This document shows, one piece after another, positions 33,770-43,448 of a stretch of 64,000 nucleotides of DNA (the first letter of the stretch is position 1; every line of letters begins with the position of its first letter). Both the position numbers and the translations under genes were made by a program. Source of the stretch: Natronospirillum sp965602035 (lineage in GTDB: Bacteria; Pseudomonadota; Gammaproteobacteria; Pseudomonadales; Natronospirillaceae); the NCBI GenBank assembly GCA_965602035.1, contig OZ271919.1, forward strand, positions 2,790,001 to 2,854,000. The letters are read 5' to 3'. The notes beneath the pieces were generated by a model. It made no database searches, was not told the DNA's origin, and saw only the letters and a list, made by a program, of their open reading frames with translations.

Positions 33770-35464
33770 CTAAGCCACCGCCACCTGGTTGCGCCCGCCG
33801 GCTTTCGCCTGATACAGCCCGCGATCAGCCTGGCTCAGTGCTCGCGATAGTGGATCATCGACGCTGGGATCAACCGGTGCGCAGCCAATACTGACCGTTA
33901 CATTGAACGAATCACCGGTATCATTGTGATAGGTCTCTTCTGCCAGCGCAGCACGGATCTGCTCCGCCTTTCGGCGACCCTGTGTCAGATCGGCTTCGAC
34001 CAGCAGTACCGCAAACTCTTCTCCACCCAGCCGGCTCACCAGATCGTGAGCACGCACGAGAGAGGCGAGTTTACGGCTCATGCCGGTGAGTACGCGGTCA
34101 CCAACCGCGTGGCCCCAGGTGTCATTCACACGCTTGAACCGGTCCAGGTCCATCATCAGCAAACAGGCCTGGCGACCACCGTGCCGCGCCATTCGGCGCA
34201 CTTCCTGGTCTCCCCGGCGTGTGAATTCACGTCGGTTCAGCAGCCCGGTCAGACTGTCGGTGGTAGCAAGTCGACGCAGCCGTTTCTCGAGGTCCCGTCG
34301 ATCGGTGATATCGAGCAGCGTACCGACCATTTTCAGAGGGCGGTTATCAGCGCCGAAGGTCACTTCCCCCTGTTGCAGTATGTATCGCTCTTCGCCACCG
34401 GGTCGGATAATCCGGTGCTCCACCCGATACAGGTTGCCAGGCGCCGCCAGCGCGAATTTCAGTGCTTCTTCAACGCGGCCGCGGTCTTCCGGGTGTACCG
34501 CCCCGAAAAAATCAGTCTTCTCCAGGCCACGGGAGCCCTGCTGGGTCAGTCCGAAAATACGATAGGCCTCGTCGGACCATTGCGTTACGTTACGCACAAG
34601 GTCGGTTTCCCAGTGCCCCAGCCCGGCAATGCGTTGAGCCAGGGACAGCAGGCGCTCATTACGCCGCAGCCGATGCTCGAACTCTTTGAGCAATGTGATG
34701 TCAGTGACGGTGCCGGCTGAGCGCCCCGGAAATTCCGGATCGTTTATGGGGTAACGCTGGGAATAGACCCAGCGCACCGAGCCGTCCTTGCGCTTTACAC
34801 GGTAAGTTTCGCGAAAATGATGATTACCCGGGATATCCTTCAGAAAGGAACGTTCGACCTGGTTGCGGTCATCCGGGTGAATGCACTCAAGAAAGCTTTT
34901 CGGGTCGTCGTAAAGAGACTGAACCGTGGCACCAAACACGCGCTCATAGGCTGGATTGACGTAAAGAAATCGATGGGGTGTACGCACCCAGACCACCTCA
35001 TGAATGGATTCTGTCAATTGGCGGAGTCTTGATTCGCTGTCGTGCAGTGCCCGCTTCAAAGCCTCCTGGTCTGTGATGTCTTCAAGAATCAGCGTGATCT
35101 GATTCGCACCGGCCGGGTAACCCGTGACGGAGAAGAGGCGCAAGTCGTCTTTGCTCGAGCCAAGTGCAATGTCCGAAAGCCGCGCGGGCCGCCCGGTTTC
35201 AAGAATGTACGACTGCGCGCTGGTCAGGTCCGCGTCCGACAGTTCCGGGAAGAGCCTTGTGACATACGTGGTGCGCCGGTTCGCCGCTGAACGGCCCGTG
35301 ATTGCGTGTAATGTCTTACTGCAATAAACAATCTGTCCGGCGTCATTTATGGTGAGGCTGGCAGAGGCAGGCTGGCTGAAGGAAGCACGATGTTCTGATG
35401 GTTCCTCCATCAATGGGGGGCTTTCAGATGGCAGGGGTGCTTCTTGTGACGGTTTCTGGCTCAT
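33770..35464 (-). CDS. PAS-GGDEF diguanylate cyclase
   Basis: A 564-aa cytoplasmic protein with three or four PAS domains (about residues 25-140, 145-275 and 285-400) and a C-terminal GGDEF domain. The active-site loop is GGEEF (SRLGGEEFAVLL), a functional variant; the upstream metal/substrate region is MMDLDRFKRVNDTWGH. The RxxD inhibitory site is not evident. It should make cyclic di-GMP. Convergent with the chemoreceptor (18 nt between stops), so the two share a genomic niche but not a promoter. Confidence 0.92.
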   Translation of the reverse strand: MSQKPSQEAPLPSESPPLMEEPSEHRASFSQPASASLTINDAGQIVYCSKTLHAITGRSAANRRTTYVTRLFPELSDADLTSAQSYILETGRPARLSDIALGSSKDDLRLFSVTGYPAGANQITLILEDITDQEALKRALHDSESRLRQLTESIHEVVWVRTPHRFLYVNPAYERVFGATVQSLYDDPKSFLECIHPDDRNQVERSFLKDIPGNHHFRETYRVKRKDGSVRWVYSQRYPINDPEFPGRSAGTVTDITLLKEFEHRLRRNERLLSLAQRIAGLGHWETDLVRNVTQWSDEAYRIFGLTQQGSRGLEKTDFFGAVHPEDRGRVEEALKFALAAPGNLYRVEHRIIRPGGEERYILQQGEVTFGADNRPLKMVGTLLDITDRRDLEKRLRRLATTDSLTGLLNRREFTRRGDQEVRRMARHGGRQACLLMMDLDRFKRVNDTWGHAVGDRVLTGMSRKLASLVRAHDLVSRLGGEEFAVLLVEADLTQGRRKAEQIRAALAEETYHNDTGDSFNVTVSIGCAPVDPSVDDPLSRALSQADRGLYQAKAGGRNQVAVA

Positions 35465-35617
35465 CCCGAATCAACGGCCGAACAATGGCATTTCCACTTA
35501 ACATAGCAGCTCTCTAATTAAGAGCCAACGAAATCTGGACAATTTTTCAACAACTGTTCGACCCGGCGCCAGTGTGGCGGGCTGCTTGACCGGTGGCTAT
35601 GCCTGTGGAATAGTCAT

Positions 35618-35630
35618 GGAACACCGTTCC
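35618..35630. promoter_or_regulatory. GGAAC-N3-GTTCC operator, perfect copy
   Basis: GGAAC ACC GTTCC, flanked AT and GCAATAAAG. It ends 17 nt before the ATG of the ornithine-cyclodeaminase-like gene, so a bound protein would block transcription or its early elongation. Confidence 0.65.
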
Positions 35631-35647
35631 GCAATAAAGAGAAAAAT

Positions 35648-36757
35648 ATGTACCTGATCAATAACGATGTAACTCGCCAGGTCCTTACCATGGAGCTGAC
35701 GATTGACGCTCTCGAGCAGGCGTACCGGGAACATGTTTCCGGCCATTCAGTCTGCCGGCCCCGTATCGATATCCGCATTCCCAACAAGGACCCGGCGAAG
35801 GTGTACCGCTGGGGCACTATGGAGGGCGGCTCGATGTCCGGTTACTTCGCCATTCGGATGAAGTCGGATATCACCTACGAACGTTCCTACAATGGCGTGA
35901 TTTCTGAAGAAAAGTATTGCGTGGAACCGGGTACGTTCTGTGGGCTGATCCTGTTGTTCAGCACCGACAACGGGCAGCCACTGGCATTGCTCAATGACGG
36001 GGTGCTGCAGCAGATGCGGGTCGGAGCGGATGGTGGTATCGGTGTGAAATATGCGGCGCGCGAGGACGCCGAGGTTATCGGCATGCTCGGGGCCGGTGGC
36101 CAGGCCAGAAGCCACCTGCGAGCCTACATGACCGTGCGTCCGAACCTGAAGAAACTCAAGGTATTCAGCCCCACCCCGGCTAATCGGGAAAAATATGCGC
36201 AGGAGGCACGCGAGCTCTATGGGCTGGAAACCGAAGTCTGTGACAGCCCGGAGCAGGTCTATCGCGGCGCCGATATTGTAGCCGCCATCACAGACAGTGC
36301 CGTGCCTGTACTGGACGGTGCCTGCATCGAGAAAGGCCAGCATATTGTAAATGTGGGTGCAGGCGGCATTGCACCGCCGTCAGTATTGGACAAGGTCGAC
36401 GTTTACCTGCGCTTTGGCGATGCCCCGGCACCCTGGGGCCTGCCGGAGTTGGGTCTGGCCGACGAATACATTACCTATGCTGCTGAACCGAAGGACGTGG
36501 ATGCCAAGCGCATGAAGAGCTACGGCAAGCGTGGGCATGGCGTTGCCTTGCCGGATCGCATGGTGACGTTGGCAGATGTATTCAACGGCTCCGGTTCGGC
36601 GCGAACCTCTGACGACCAGATAACCTATTCGGAACGCGGCAACCTTCAGGGCCAGCAATTCTGGTCTGTTGCCGGCCGGGTATACGAAAAAGTCCGGGAA
36701 CAGGGGCTCGGGCAGGAATTGCCGGATGGGTGGTTCACCCAGGATATCCGTAACTGA
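35648..36757 (+). CDS. ornithine cyclodeaminase / mu-crystallin family dehydrogenase (copy 1)
   Basis: A 369-aa OCD-family protein. The Rossmann motif is IGMLGAGGQARSHLRAY, preceded by GVLQQMRVGADGGIGVKYAA as in OCD enzymes. Family members include ornithine cyclodeaminase, alanine dehydrogenase, ketimine reductase and opine-like dehydrogenases; the loop DGACIEKGQHIVNVGAGG is conserved, but the N-terminal substrate region is divergent, so ornithine is unlikely. It is the first gene of a unit with a cupin gene 52 nt downstream and has a GGAAC-N3-GTTCC site directly upstream. A second OCD protein is at 42357. Confidence 0.85.
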   Translation: MYLINNDVTRQVLTMELTIDALEQAYREHVSGHSVCRPRIDIRIPNKDPAKVYRWGTMEGGSMSGYFAIRMKSDITYERSYNGVISEEKYCVEPGTFCGLILLFSTDNGQPLALLNDGVLQQMRVGADGGIGVKYAAREDAEVIGMLGAGGQARSHLRAYMTVRPNLKKLKVFSPTPANREKYAQEARELYGLETEVCDSPEQVYRGADIVAAITDSAVPVLDGACIEKGQHIVNVGAGGIAPPSVLDKVDVYLRFGDAPAPWGLPELGLADEYITYAAEPKDVDAKRMKSYGKRGHGVALPDRMVTLADVFNGSGSARTSDDQITYSERGNLQGQQFWSVAGRVYEKVREQGLGQELPDGWFTQDIRN

Positions 36758-36809
36758 CAGGAAAACTGAACGCGAATAAGTACAACGACAGCCACTCAGG
36801 AGAACTCGT

Positions 36810-37283
36810 ATGACTGTTAAGCAAAAGCGCATGACCCGTGACCGGTTGGCCACATTCGATATATCGTCACCCTATCTGTCAGAAGGCCGGATCAACCTGC
36901 CACTGGCGGCCACACCGAACATGTGGGTAACGCTCAAAGTCAACGCCGAGGGCGGCGAAAATGCCCTGCACACCCACATGGACGAAGACCATTTCTTTCT
37001 GGTTCTCGAGGGTTCCGTCACTTTTTATGACGAAAATGAGGACGAAACGGTGCTGGGTCCCTACCAGGGAATCATGATCCCCCGGGGTGCCTATTACCGC
37101 TACCTGAATACCGGCGGACAGAACCTGTTTTTGCTGCGCTGCGGTTGTCGGACTGAAAACCCCGACGGTGCCAGCCGGCTGGGCCCCGACGGCAAGGCAC
37201 TGGTCGGTGGTTCCAAAGAGAACAGGCACGTTGAGGGTGTACCCATTCCGGGGAAAGTGTACGGCCTTACCCCGGCGGAATAG
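36810..37283 (+). CDS. single-domain cupin protein
   Basis: A 157-aa cupin. The first cupin motif is seen as ENALHTHMDEDHFFLVLEGS, with H-x-H and a later H, and the second as GAYYRYLNTGGQNLFLLRC. CAGGAG precedes the ATG. It is cotranscribed with the OCD-like gene and convergent with the MFS gene at 37285 (1 nt between stops). Likely a metal-dependent isomerase, dioxygenase or binding protein; no particular activity can be argued. Confidence 0.8.
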   Translation: MTVKQKRMTRDRLATFDISSPYLSEGRINLPLAATPNMWVTLKVNAEGGENALHTHMDEDHFFLVLEGSVTFYDENEDETVLGPYQGIMIPRGAYYRYLNTGGQNLFLLRCGCRTENPDGASRLGPDGKALVGGSKENRHVEGVPIPGKVYGLTPAE

Positions 37284-37284
37284 G

Positions 37285-38529
37285 TCAGAGCGACCGTATG
37301 GTCCGGCCGTCGTAGAGTCTGTTGATCAGCGACGATGACCCGAAAGCGGCCAGGACCATGACGCCGAACCCGGCAACATAACCACCGGGCACTGCCAGTA
37401 GGCCCAAAGCCCCGGCATAGACCGCCGGGCCCGACAGTTCGCCGCTGGCAACAGTAAGTCGCGAAACACCAAGAAACTTACCACGCGAATGAGGCGGTGC
37501 GATGTCAGAGGAAATGGTCTGCATCGTACCGGCCATAAAGGCTAGCGAGATATTCCCGACGGCATAGGCTGCTATGTACAGCCAGAGCGGCCAGTTGAAC
37601 GCGGCTGCGAGAGCAAACCCGAGCAACGATAGCCCCAGTACCTGGGCGGCCGGCACGTAGGCGCTTTTGCGGCCGAATCGGTCTATGATGTGGCCGGCCA
37701 GGAAGGTAACAGGGACACTGATGATGCCTACGATCAGACTGATCGAACCGAGCGTTGCCGCCGTCAGGTTATAGGCATAGGCCGCAAAAATGAATGCCGG
37801 ACCGGTGTGGCCTGCCATGCCACCGCGGGCGATGTTGGAGAGAAACTGCGCACTGAAAAAAACGGCGACAGTGCGGGTGACCATTTCACGCCAGCTCGGC
37901 GAAGGTTCGGAAGACTCAGGCTCACCGGCCCGACGGGCCAGAAGTGTCGGCGACGTTTCCCTGATGGATACCAGCATGATCAACGCCGATATCAGACCCA
38001 TAATCGCATACAGCAGAAACGGGTATCGCAGGCCGACAAATGTACCGATCAGACCGCCGATAAACGGCCCCAGCAGCACGCCGGTTCGCTGCATGCCAGA
38101 CATGCCGGTGATCAGTTTGCCGCGCTCGTTCGCTTTACCAGTGTCCGCCACGGCGGCCAACCTTCCCATGAGCCACATCTGCAGGGCGAAGCCGTTGAGG
38201 ATCAGGTACAGCACAACTTCCCAATACCAGGTGGCCTGAAACACAAGTACGCAGGACACCGCTGAGAGCAGGGGACCGGCTATCAACACCTTTCGTCTGC
38301 CGATCCGGTCTACCAGGTACCCCGTGGGTAAGGTGGAGATCAGAGTGCCTACCGATATGGCGGCAAATATGAACGTCGCCTGTGCAGCACCGATAGCGAA
38401 TTCGTCGCGGGCGATAATGGGCAGAACCGGTATGATGAATCCCCGGCCCAGGCCGATGAGCAGGGCCGGGCCAAGCAATGACCAGGAACCGTAGCGGGAA
38501 AACCAATGGGACAGGAGTTTCAGCGCCAC
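37285..38529 (-). CDS. MFS transporter, paralogue 2
   Basis: A 414-aa, roughly 12-segment carrier starting at GTG 38529 with AGAGGA upstream. It shares the subfamily blocks GLGRGFIIPVLPIIARDEFA, PTGYLVDRIGRRKVLIAGPL, ADTGKANERGKLITGMSGMQ, AYAYNLTAATLGSISLIVGI and DRFGRKS with the proteins at 5909 and 45464. It is followed on the minus strand by no gene before the cupin's stop. Located 30 nt downstream of the dienelactone-hydrolase-like gene, so probably one unit. Confidence 0.9.
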   Translation of the reverse strand: MALKLLSHWFSRYGSWSLLGPALLIGLGRGFIIPVLPIIARDEFAIGAAQATFIFAAISVGTLISTLPTGYLVDRIGRRKVLIAGPLLSAVSCVLVFQATWYWEVVLYLILNGFALQMWLMGRLAAVADTGKANERGKLITGMSGMQRTGVLLGPFIGGLIGTFVGLRYPFLLYAIMGLISALIMLVSIRETSPTLLARRAGEPESSEPSPSWREMVTRTVAVFFSAQFLSNIARGGMAGHTGPAFIFAAYAYNLTAATLGSISLIVGIISVPVTFLAGHIIDRFGRKSAYVPAAQVLGLSLLGFALAAAFNWPLWLYIAAYAVGNISLAFMAGTMQTISSDIAPPHSRGKFLGVSRLTVASGELSGPAVYAGALGLLAVPGGYVAGFGVMVLAAFGSSSLINRLYDGRTIRSL

Positions 38530-38559
38530 GATATCCTCTGTCGATTCCTGTAACCCATC

Positions 38560-39318
38560 TCAGCGCGCCAGGTGTTTGTTCAGAAACTGGAAGCTGCGAT
38601 CGTAGGAAAGATCGGACGCCTTCTTCTGTGCGGCCGGAATATCCGCATCGGGCGTTACCTGGGCAAAACTGTGGCCCATGCCCTTATACCAGTGACACTC
38701 ATACGGTTTTTCCAGTCGGTCCAGCGCGGCCGTGAACGCATCCACTTCGATTTTGGGTGTCGAGTGGTCCTCTGTGCCGAAATGACCTTGCAGCGGGCAC
38801 TGGATATTGGCCAGCTCACGCTCGTCCGGGAACAGGCTCTGGTGGTAGACAATCCCGGCGGAAAACGCACTGCTTCTCGCTGCAGCGAGCAAAGCGAGCC
38901 CGCCGCCCAGACAGAACCCCATAATACCGATCCGGCCCTCCGGGCCGACCCAGGGGAGGCTGCGCAGAAACTCAGCCCCGCCCACTATGAGGTTCACGGC
39001 ATCGGAGAAATCAAGGCTGTTCTTCGCCAGCAGACCGTCGGCCCGGTTGTCGGGTGTGGCACCACCCATGAAATCAGGGGAGAGCGCGACGAATCCAGCC
39101 CGGGCATAGCGCCGGGTGATCTCGCGCTGCTTCCAGGTAAGGCCTCCCATGCCGGACAGCAGAATCATCCCCGGCAGGTTCTTCCCCTCCGTAGGCCGGG
39201 CGATAAACGCATCGGTATAAGCGTCTTTGGTCTTGTAGCCCGCATGAAGCGAATAGATGAGGTGGTCCTGCGTGGCTGATTTTTCCTCAGTGGCCTTGCC
39301 GGTAGTTTGTTTTGCCAT
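38560..39318 (-). CDS. dienelactone hydrolase family protein (copy 1)
   Basis: A 252-aa alpha/beta hydrolase. The nucleophile motif is GFCLGGG with the catalytic Cys typical of dienelactone hydrolases; the later Asp/His are in FGTEDHSTPK and GMGHSFAQV. Substrates of the family are lactones and esters from ring cleavage, but many members have unknown substrates. CGGAGA precedes the ATG. Upstream (39365) is a near-perfect operator shared with the divergent DHA2 transporter. Confidence 0.88.
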   Translation of the reverse strand: MAKQTTGKATEEKSATQDHLIYSLHAGYKTKDAYTDAFIARPTEGKNLPGMILLSGMGGLTWKQREITRRYARAGFVALSPDFMGGATPDNRADGLLAKNSLDFSDAVNLIVGGAEFLRSLPWVGPEGRIGIMGFCLGGGLALLAAARSSAFSAGIVYHQSLFPDERELANIQCPLQGHFGTEDHSTPKIEVDAFTAALDRLEKPYECHWYKGMGHSFAQVTPDADIPAAQKKASDLSYDRSFQFLNKHLAR

Positions 39319-39364
39319 GGAATCTCCGGGGAAAATGTTGCTTCTGATCGTTATAATCGAATAA

Positions 39365-39377
39365 GGTACACCGTTCC
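39365..39377. promoter_or_regulatory. GGAAC-N3-GTTCC operator, one mismatch
   Basis: GGTAC ACC GTTCC, between the divergent dienelactone-hydrolase-like gene (start 39318) and the DHA2 transporter (start 39399). Confidence 0.55.
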
Positions 39378-39398
39378 CTATATGAGAACAACTGTCTG

Positions 39399-40793
39399 AT
39401 GACCGGAGACCAACCCGCCACCAGCCCGGATGCCGCTGATGGGCTACCGCTGCCCCGTCGGCGCTGGGCCGTGTTCGGACTCTCCATCACCGTCATCATC
39501 ACGGCGATTGATACCACACTGATCAATGTCGCTTTGCCCCAGATTGCGCGGGATCTGGCGATTTCTGCCACCAGTGCGGTCTGGGTCGTCAAGGTATACC
39601 TGCTCACCATCATGGTAGGGCTGCTGCCGCTGGGCTCTCTGGGCGAACGCATCGGTTATCTGCGTGTATACTCGGCCGGGCTCGTTTTCTACTGCCTTGG
39701 CGCTCTGGTATGTACTCTTGCGGACTCGCTACCTACCCTGGTTGCGGGTCGGTTTCTGCAGGGGTTGGGCGCTGCCGGCATCATGTCGATGGTGGCGGCG
39801 ATGATTCGCAATATATACCCACGCGCGTCACTGGGGCGGGGTATCGGGTTCAACTCCGTAATTGTTGCGACTGCCGGCGCCCTTGGCCCTACGGTATCCG
39901 CGATGGTTCTCTCTGTAGTGGACTGGCCCTGGCTCTTTGCGGCCTATGTTCCGCTCGCACTCATTGCACTTGTTGTCGGGCGGAAAAATCTGCCGAATCC
40001 ACCCGCATCAGGCGGATCGTTTGACGGTATCAGCGCCGTATTGAATATCCTGGTCTTCGGGCTGCTGATCCTGGGACTGGGCGAGTTGCAGGACGGTCGC
40101 TGGTCAGGCGGCCTCGCCCGAATCGGCCTGTGCGCGCTGTTCGGGGTGTTTCTGGTTCGGCGGCAACTCAATCGGGCTTCACCGCTGCTGCCCGTGGACC
40201 TGCTGCGCCTTCCGGTATTCACACTGTCGGTATGTGCCAACATATGCACCTTTATGGCATTCATGCTGGCCTTTATTGCCCTGCCATTCTACCTGCAGGA
40301 ATCATTGGGCCTGTCGGTTTTCGTGGCTGGCCTCATGATGACACCCTGGCCCGTTGCTACCGCACTGGTTGCGCCGTACGCCGGTCGGCTGGCTGATCGT
40401 TATCCGGCCGGAATAGTCGGCAGCATCGGGCTCGCCACCTGTGGTACCGGTCTTATGCTCCTGGCATTACTCCCCTCTGATGCCAGTGCCCTGTCGATCA
40501 TCTGGCGCATGGCACTATCGGGGCTGGGCTTCGGAATTTTCCAGTCGCCGAATAACCGGGCGATCATCTCGGCCGCGCCCATGAATCGCACGGGCGGTGC
40601 CGGCAGCATGCAGGCAGCGTCGAGATTACTCGGGCAGACACTGGGGGCGGTTCTGGCCGCCTGGGTCTTCGCCCGGTTCGGGTACGGGTCGCTGTCTGCC
40701 CCGCTTATTCTGGCCGGGGGGCTCATCGGGCTCGCGCTCGGCTTTTCGCTGCTGCGTCTTCGCCCGGCGGGGCAAGACACCAGCGCGGCGTGA
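39399..40793 (+). CDS. MFS transporter, DHA2 (EmrB/QacA) family
   Basis: A 464-aa membrane protein with about 14 segments. The DHA2 pattern is visible in AIDTTLINVALPQIARDLAI, the motif-A loop LGSLGERIGYLRVY, and RFLQGLGAAGIMSMVAAMIR. Usually a proton-driven multidrug or metabolite exporter. The Shine-Dalgarno sequence is weak. Its stop directly abuts the stop of the convergent aldehyde dehydrogenase gene (40793/40794). It is divergent from the dienelactone hydrolase-like gene, with which it shares an operator. Confidence 0.9.
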   Translation: MTGDQPATSPDAADGLPLPRRRWAVFGLSITVIITAIDTTLINVALPQIARDLAISATSAVWVVKVYLLTIMVGLLPLGSLGERIGYLRVYSAGLVFYCLGALVCTLADSLPTLVAGRFLQGLGAAGIMSMVAAMIRNIYPRASLGRGIGFNSVIVATAGALGPTVSAMVLSVVDWPWLFAAYVPLALIALVVGRKNLPNPPASGGSFDGISAVLNILVFGLLILGLGELQDGRWSGGLARIGLCALFGVFLVRRQLNRASPLLPVDLLRLPVFTLSVCANICTFMAFMLAFIALPFYLQESLGLSVFVAGLMMTPWPVATALVAPYAGRLADRYPAGIVGSIGLATCGTGLMLLALLPSDASALSIIWRMALSGLGFGIFQSPNNRAIISAAPMNRTGGAGSMQAASRLLGQTLGAVLAAWVFARFGYGSLSAPLILAGGLIGLALGFSLLRLRPAGQDTSAA

Positions 40794-42227
40794 TCAGCGC
40801 TTTTTGAGGCTGATGGCGCGCGTTTCCACGTATTCGCGCAGCCCGATAGCTGTCCGGTTGCGCCCCAGTCCGCTGCTCTTAATACCGCCAAACGGCATCT
40901 CGCGATCTCCCAATGGCGTGCGGCTGTGGCTGTTGATAAAGCCCACGCCGGACTCAATGTCGCCAATGACCTGTCGCGCCCGTTCTGTGTCATTACCCCA
41001 GACGGATGCCCCCAGACCATAAGGCGTGTTGTTGCACAAGCGGATGGCTTCATCGATATCGTTATAGGCGATTACGGGGAGTATGGGGCCGAACTGTTCT
41101 CCGGTCACCAGCGGGTGATCCGGCGCGATATGGCTCACAATGCGCGGTTGCAGATAATGGCCGTTTTCCCAATCGACCCGGTCGCTGCGCCGGCCCGCCA
41201 TGGTAACAGTTGCCCCGTCCTCCCGGGCGTTTTCAGCCAGGCGAAGGAGCCGCTCCTTCTGTTCTGCGGTGATCACCGGGGCGAGTGACGATTGCGGGTC
41301 CTGGCCGTAGCCCACCACGCGTTCCTGAGCACATTCGACAAACGCCTCGACCCAGCTCTGATAACGGCTGGCTGGCACGTATACCCGTTTGATGGCATAG
41401 CAGACCTGCCCCGAGCGCGCCAACGCCTGACGGAGGATTGCCTCGGCGAACTGATCCGGCGCCGCATCCTCCAGAACCAGTGCCGGGTCATTGCCACCAA
41501 GCTCCATGGTCACGGATTTTATGGTCGACGAGGCAGACGCCATGATTGTCTGGCCGGTCGCAATACTGCCTGTAAAGGCAATCTTGCGGACGTCCGGGTG
41601 ACGAACCAGCAGTTTTGCGCCTTCTGTGCCATGTACCACATTGACCACACCGGGTGGGAAACAACCGGCAATGGCCGTGACAGCTTCAGTCAGCGCCGCA
41701 GGTGCCAGGGGCGAGGGTTTGATAATAATGGTGTTGCCCGTCACCAGTGCCGGCCCGATCTTGCCCATTGCGAGGCTCATGGGTGCATTCCAGGGTATGA
41801 TAGCGGCGACAACACCGTAGGCGGTCGGAGTTACCTCTATACGCGCGGTGTCGTCTTCGGAGTAACCGGGCTGACAGAATTCAGGGCCGATGCGGGCCGC
41901 TTCACGCAATGCAGAGGCCCCATTGCGGGCGTCGCGTTGCGTATCGCGCAGCAACATGCCCTGTTCCCTCGAGAGCAGGGTAGCCAGTTCAGAGCCCCGA
42001 GCCTCCAGAACTTCAGCGGCCCGAGCCAAAGCCACGGCCCGGGCCTCTGGCGATTCCTGCCGCCATCTACGCTGCGCCTGGCGGGCTTGCGCGATGCAAT
42101 CGATCACTGCCTGCTCATCAGCTTCAGCGACGCGGGCTACTTTGACGCCTGTGTCGCCAGGGTCGGTGACGGTAAACCACTGATCGCCACCGACCGATTT
42201 CCCTCCGATGAAATTGCACACCTGCAC
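40794..42227 (-). CDS. NAD(P)-dependent aldehyde dehydrogenase
   Basis: A 477-aa enzyme starting at GTG 42227 with AGGAG 8 nt upstream. The catalytic Cys is in ARSGQVCYAIKRVYVP and the Glu in TMELGGNDPALVLED; the cofactor region is GVVAAIIPWNAPMSLAMGKI and AFTGSIATGQT. The aldehyde is not known. It is divergent from the second OCD-like gene and shares the perfect operator at 42251 with it, so the two are likely co-regulated. Confidence 0.92.
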   Translation of the reverse strand: MQVCNFIGGKSVGGDQWFTVTDPGDTGVKVARVAEADEQAVIDCIAQARQAQRRWRQESPEARAVALARAAEVLEARGSELATLLSREQGMLLRDTQRDARNGASALREAARIGPEFCQPGYSEDDTARIEVTPTAYGVVAAIIPWNAPMSLAMGKIGPALVTGNTIIIKPSPLAPAALTEAVTAIAGCFPPGVVNVVHGTEGAKLLVRHPDVRKIAFTGSIATGQTIMASASSTIKSVTMELGGNDPALVLEDAAPDQFAEAILRQALARSGQVCYAIKRVYVPASRYQSWVEAFVECAQERVVGYGQDPQSSLAPVITAEQKERLLRLAENAREDGATVTMAGRRSDRVDWENGHYLQPRIVSHIAPDHPLVTGEQFGPILPVIAYNDIDEAIRLCNNTPYGLGASVWGNDTERARQVIGDIESGVGFINSHSRTPLGDREMPFGGIKSSGLGRNRTAIGLREYVETRAISLKKR

Positions 42228-42250
42228 CCGCCAGACTCCTGTGTTTTTAT

Positions 42251-42263
42251 GGAACGCTGTTCC
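42251..42263. promoter_or_regulatory. GGAAC-N3-GTTCC operator, perfect copy
   Basis: GGAAC GCT GTTCC, 23 nt before the aldehyde dehydrogenase GTG on the minus strand and 93 nt before the divergent OCD-like ATG. Confidence 0.65.
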
Positions 42264-42356
42264 TATTATTGGCTCCGCAGTTTACACTGAACCGCCACTG
42301 CGGCAAATGGCGGGTTCTGAATAAACACGTTTGCGCCCTGATTCGGGAGACAGTTA

Positions 42357-43448
42357 ATGGCGTTGTTGCTCACTAACGAGGATGCGGATTGCGCACTTAC
42401 CATGCCTCGCACGCTATCGGCACTTGAGGCGCTGTACAGCGATCTTGGCACAGGTAGCGCCGTATACCGTGGCCGCACCGATCTGTTCACGCCCACGACA
42501 GCAGCGATTGATGACAACGTGCCGGCCGCACATCAGTTCAAGACGCTTGATGGTGCCATTCCCCGGCTGCAGGTAGCGTCCATACGGGTTACCTCCGATG
42601 TGGTCACATTCCCGCTGGTTGATGGCAAACGCCGCCGGACGAAAGTACCGGCTGCCGGCAGAGGCGGTTATGTCGGTCTGGTATTCCTGTTCAGTTCGGC
42701 CACCGGAGAGCTTATCGCAATCATGCAGGACGGACTCCTTCAGCAGTACACTGTTGGTGCGATCAACGCTATTGGTGCGCGCTATCTGGCGAGAACGGAT
42801 GCTCATTCGGTCGGGTTGATCGGTGCGGGCAACCAGGCGGCCCCGCAACTCGCCGCACTGAAGGAAGTAAGGCCAATTGACCGCGTCACCGTATACAGCC
42901 CCAAGGCAGGCGAAGCAGAAGCCTTTGCTGAGCGCTACAGTGCCGAGCTCGGGTTGTCGTTCAGTGTGGTGGGCAGTGCTCAGGCGGCCGTAACGGACGT
43001 AGATATTGCAATTACCGCCACGAACAGCCGGGAACCGTTCTTTCCCGCGGAATGGCTCAAGCCGGGCATGCACCTGAGTTGCATGCAGCGCGATGAAGCC
43101 ATGGACGACTGCTTCCATCAGGCGGACCGGGTGGTGTTCCATACCCGCATGAAAGAGCTGGAATACGCGTCCGCCGACTTTGCCGACATGCAGCGCGAGT
43201 TTGATTTCAAAATGCGCGATCACCCGCCACGGTCTCTTAACTGGGCGGATTACCCGGATCTCGGCGAGCTGGTCGCCGGACGGGTTGAAGGTCGGACCAG
43301 TGACCAGCAGCGAACATTCTTTCTGAACAGTACCGGTGTCGGGGCTCAGTTCACGGCGCTGGCTCACCTGATCTATACCCATGCCATAGAGCAGGGCCTC
43401 GGGCATGAGGTCCCGGCAGACTGGTTTGTGGAGGCCATTCAACCATGA
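42357..43448 (+). CDS. ornithine cyclodeaminase / mu-crystallin family dehydrogenase (copy 2)
   Basis: A 363-aa OCD-family protein, related to the one at 35648 but clearly divergent. The Rossmann motif VGLIGAGNQAAPQLAALKEV and LQQYTVGAINAIGARYLAR follow the family pattern; VDIAITATNSREPFFPAEWL holds the later loop. GGGAGA precedes the ATG. Its stop overlaps the start of the PhtD-like gene (ATGA), a tight pairing suggesting consecutive steps on one substrate. Confidence 0.85.
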   Translation: MALLLTNEDADCALTMPRTLSALEALYSDLGTGSAVYRGRTDLFTPTTAAIDDNVPAAHQFKTLDGAIPRLQVASIRVTSDVVTFPLVDGKRRRTKVPAAGRGGYVGLVFLFSSATGELIAIMQDGLLQQYTVGAINAIGARYLARTDAHSVGLIGAGNQAAPQLAALKEVRPIDRVTVYSPKAGEAEAFAERYSAELGLSFSVVGSAQAAVTDVDIAITATNSREPFFPAEWLKPGMHLSCMQRDEAMDDCFHQADRVVFHTRMKELEYASADFADMQREFDFKMRDHPPRSLNWADYPDLGELVAGRVEGRTSDQQRTFFLNSTGVGAQFTALAHLIYTHAIEQGLGHEVPADWFVEAIQP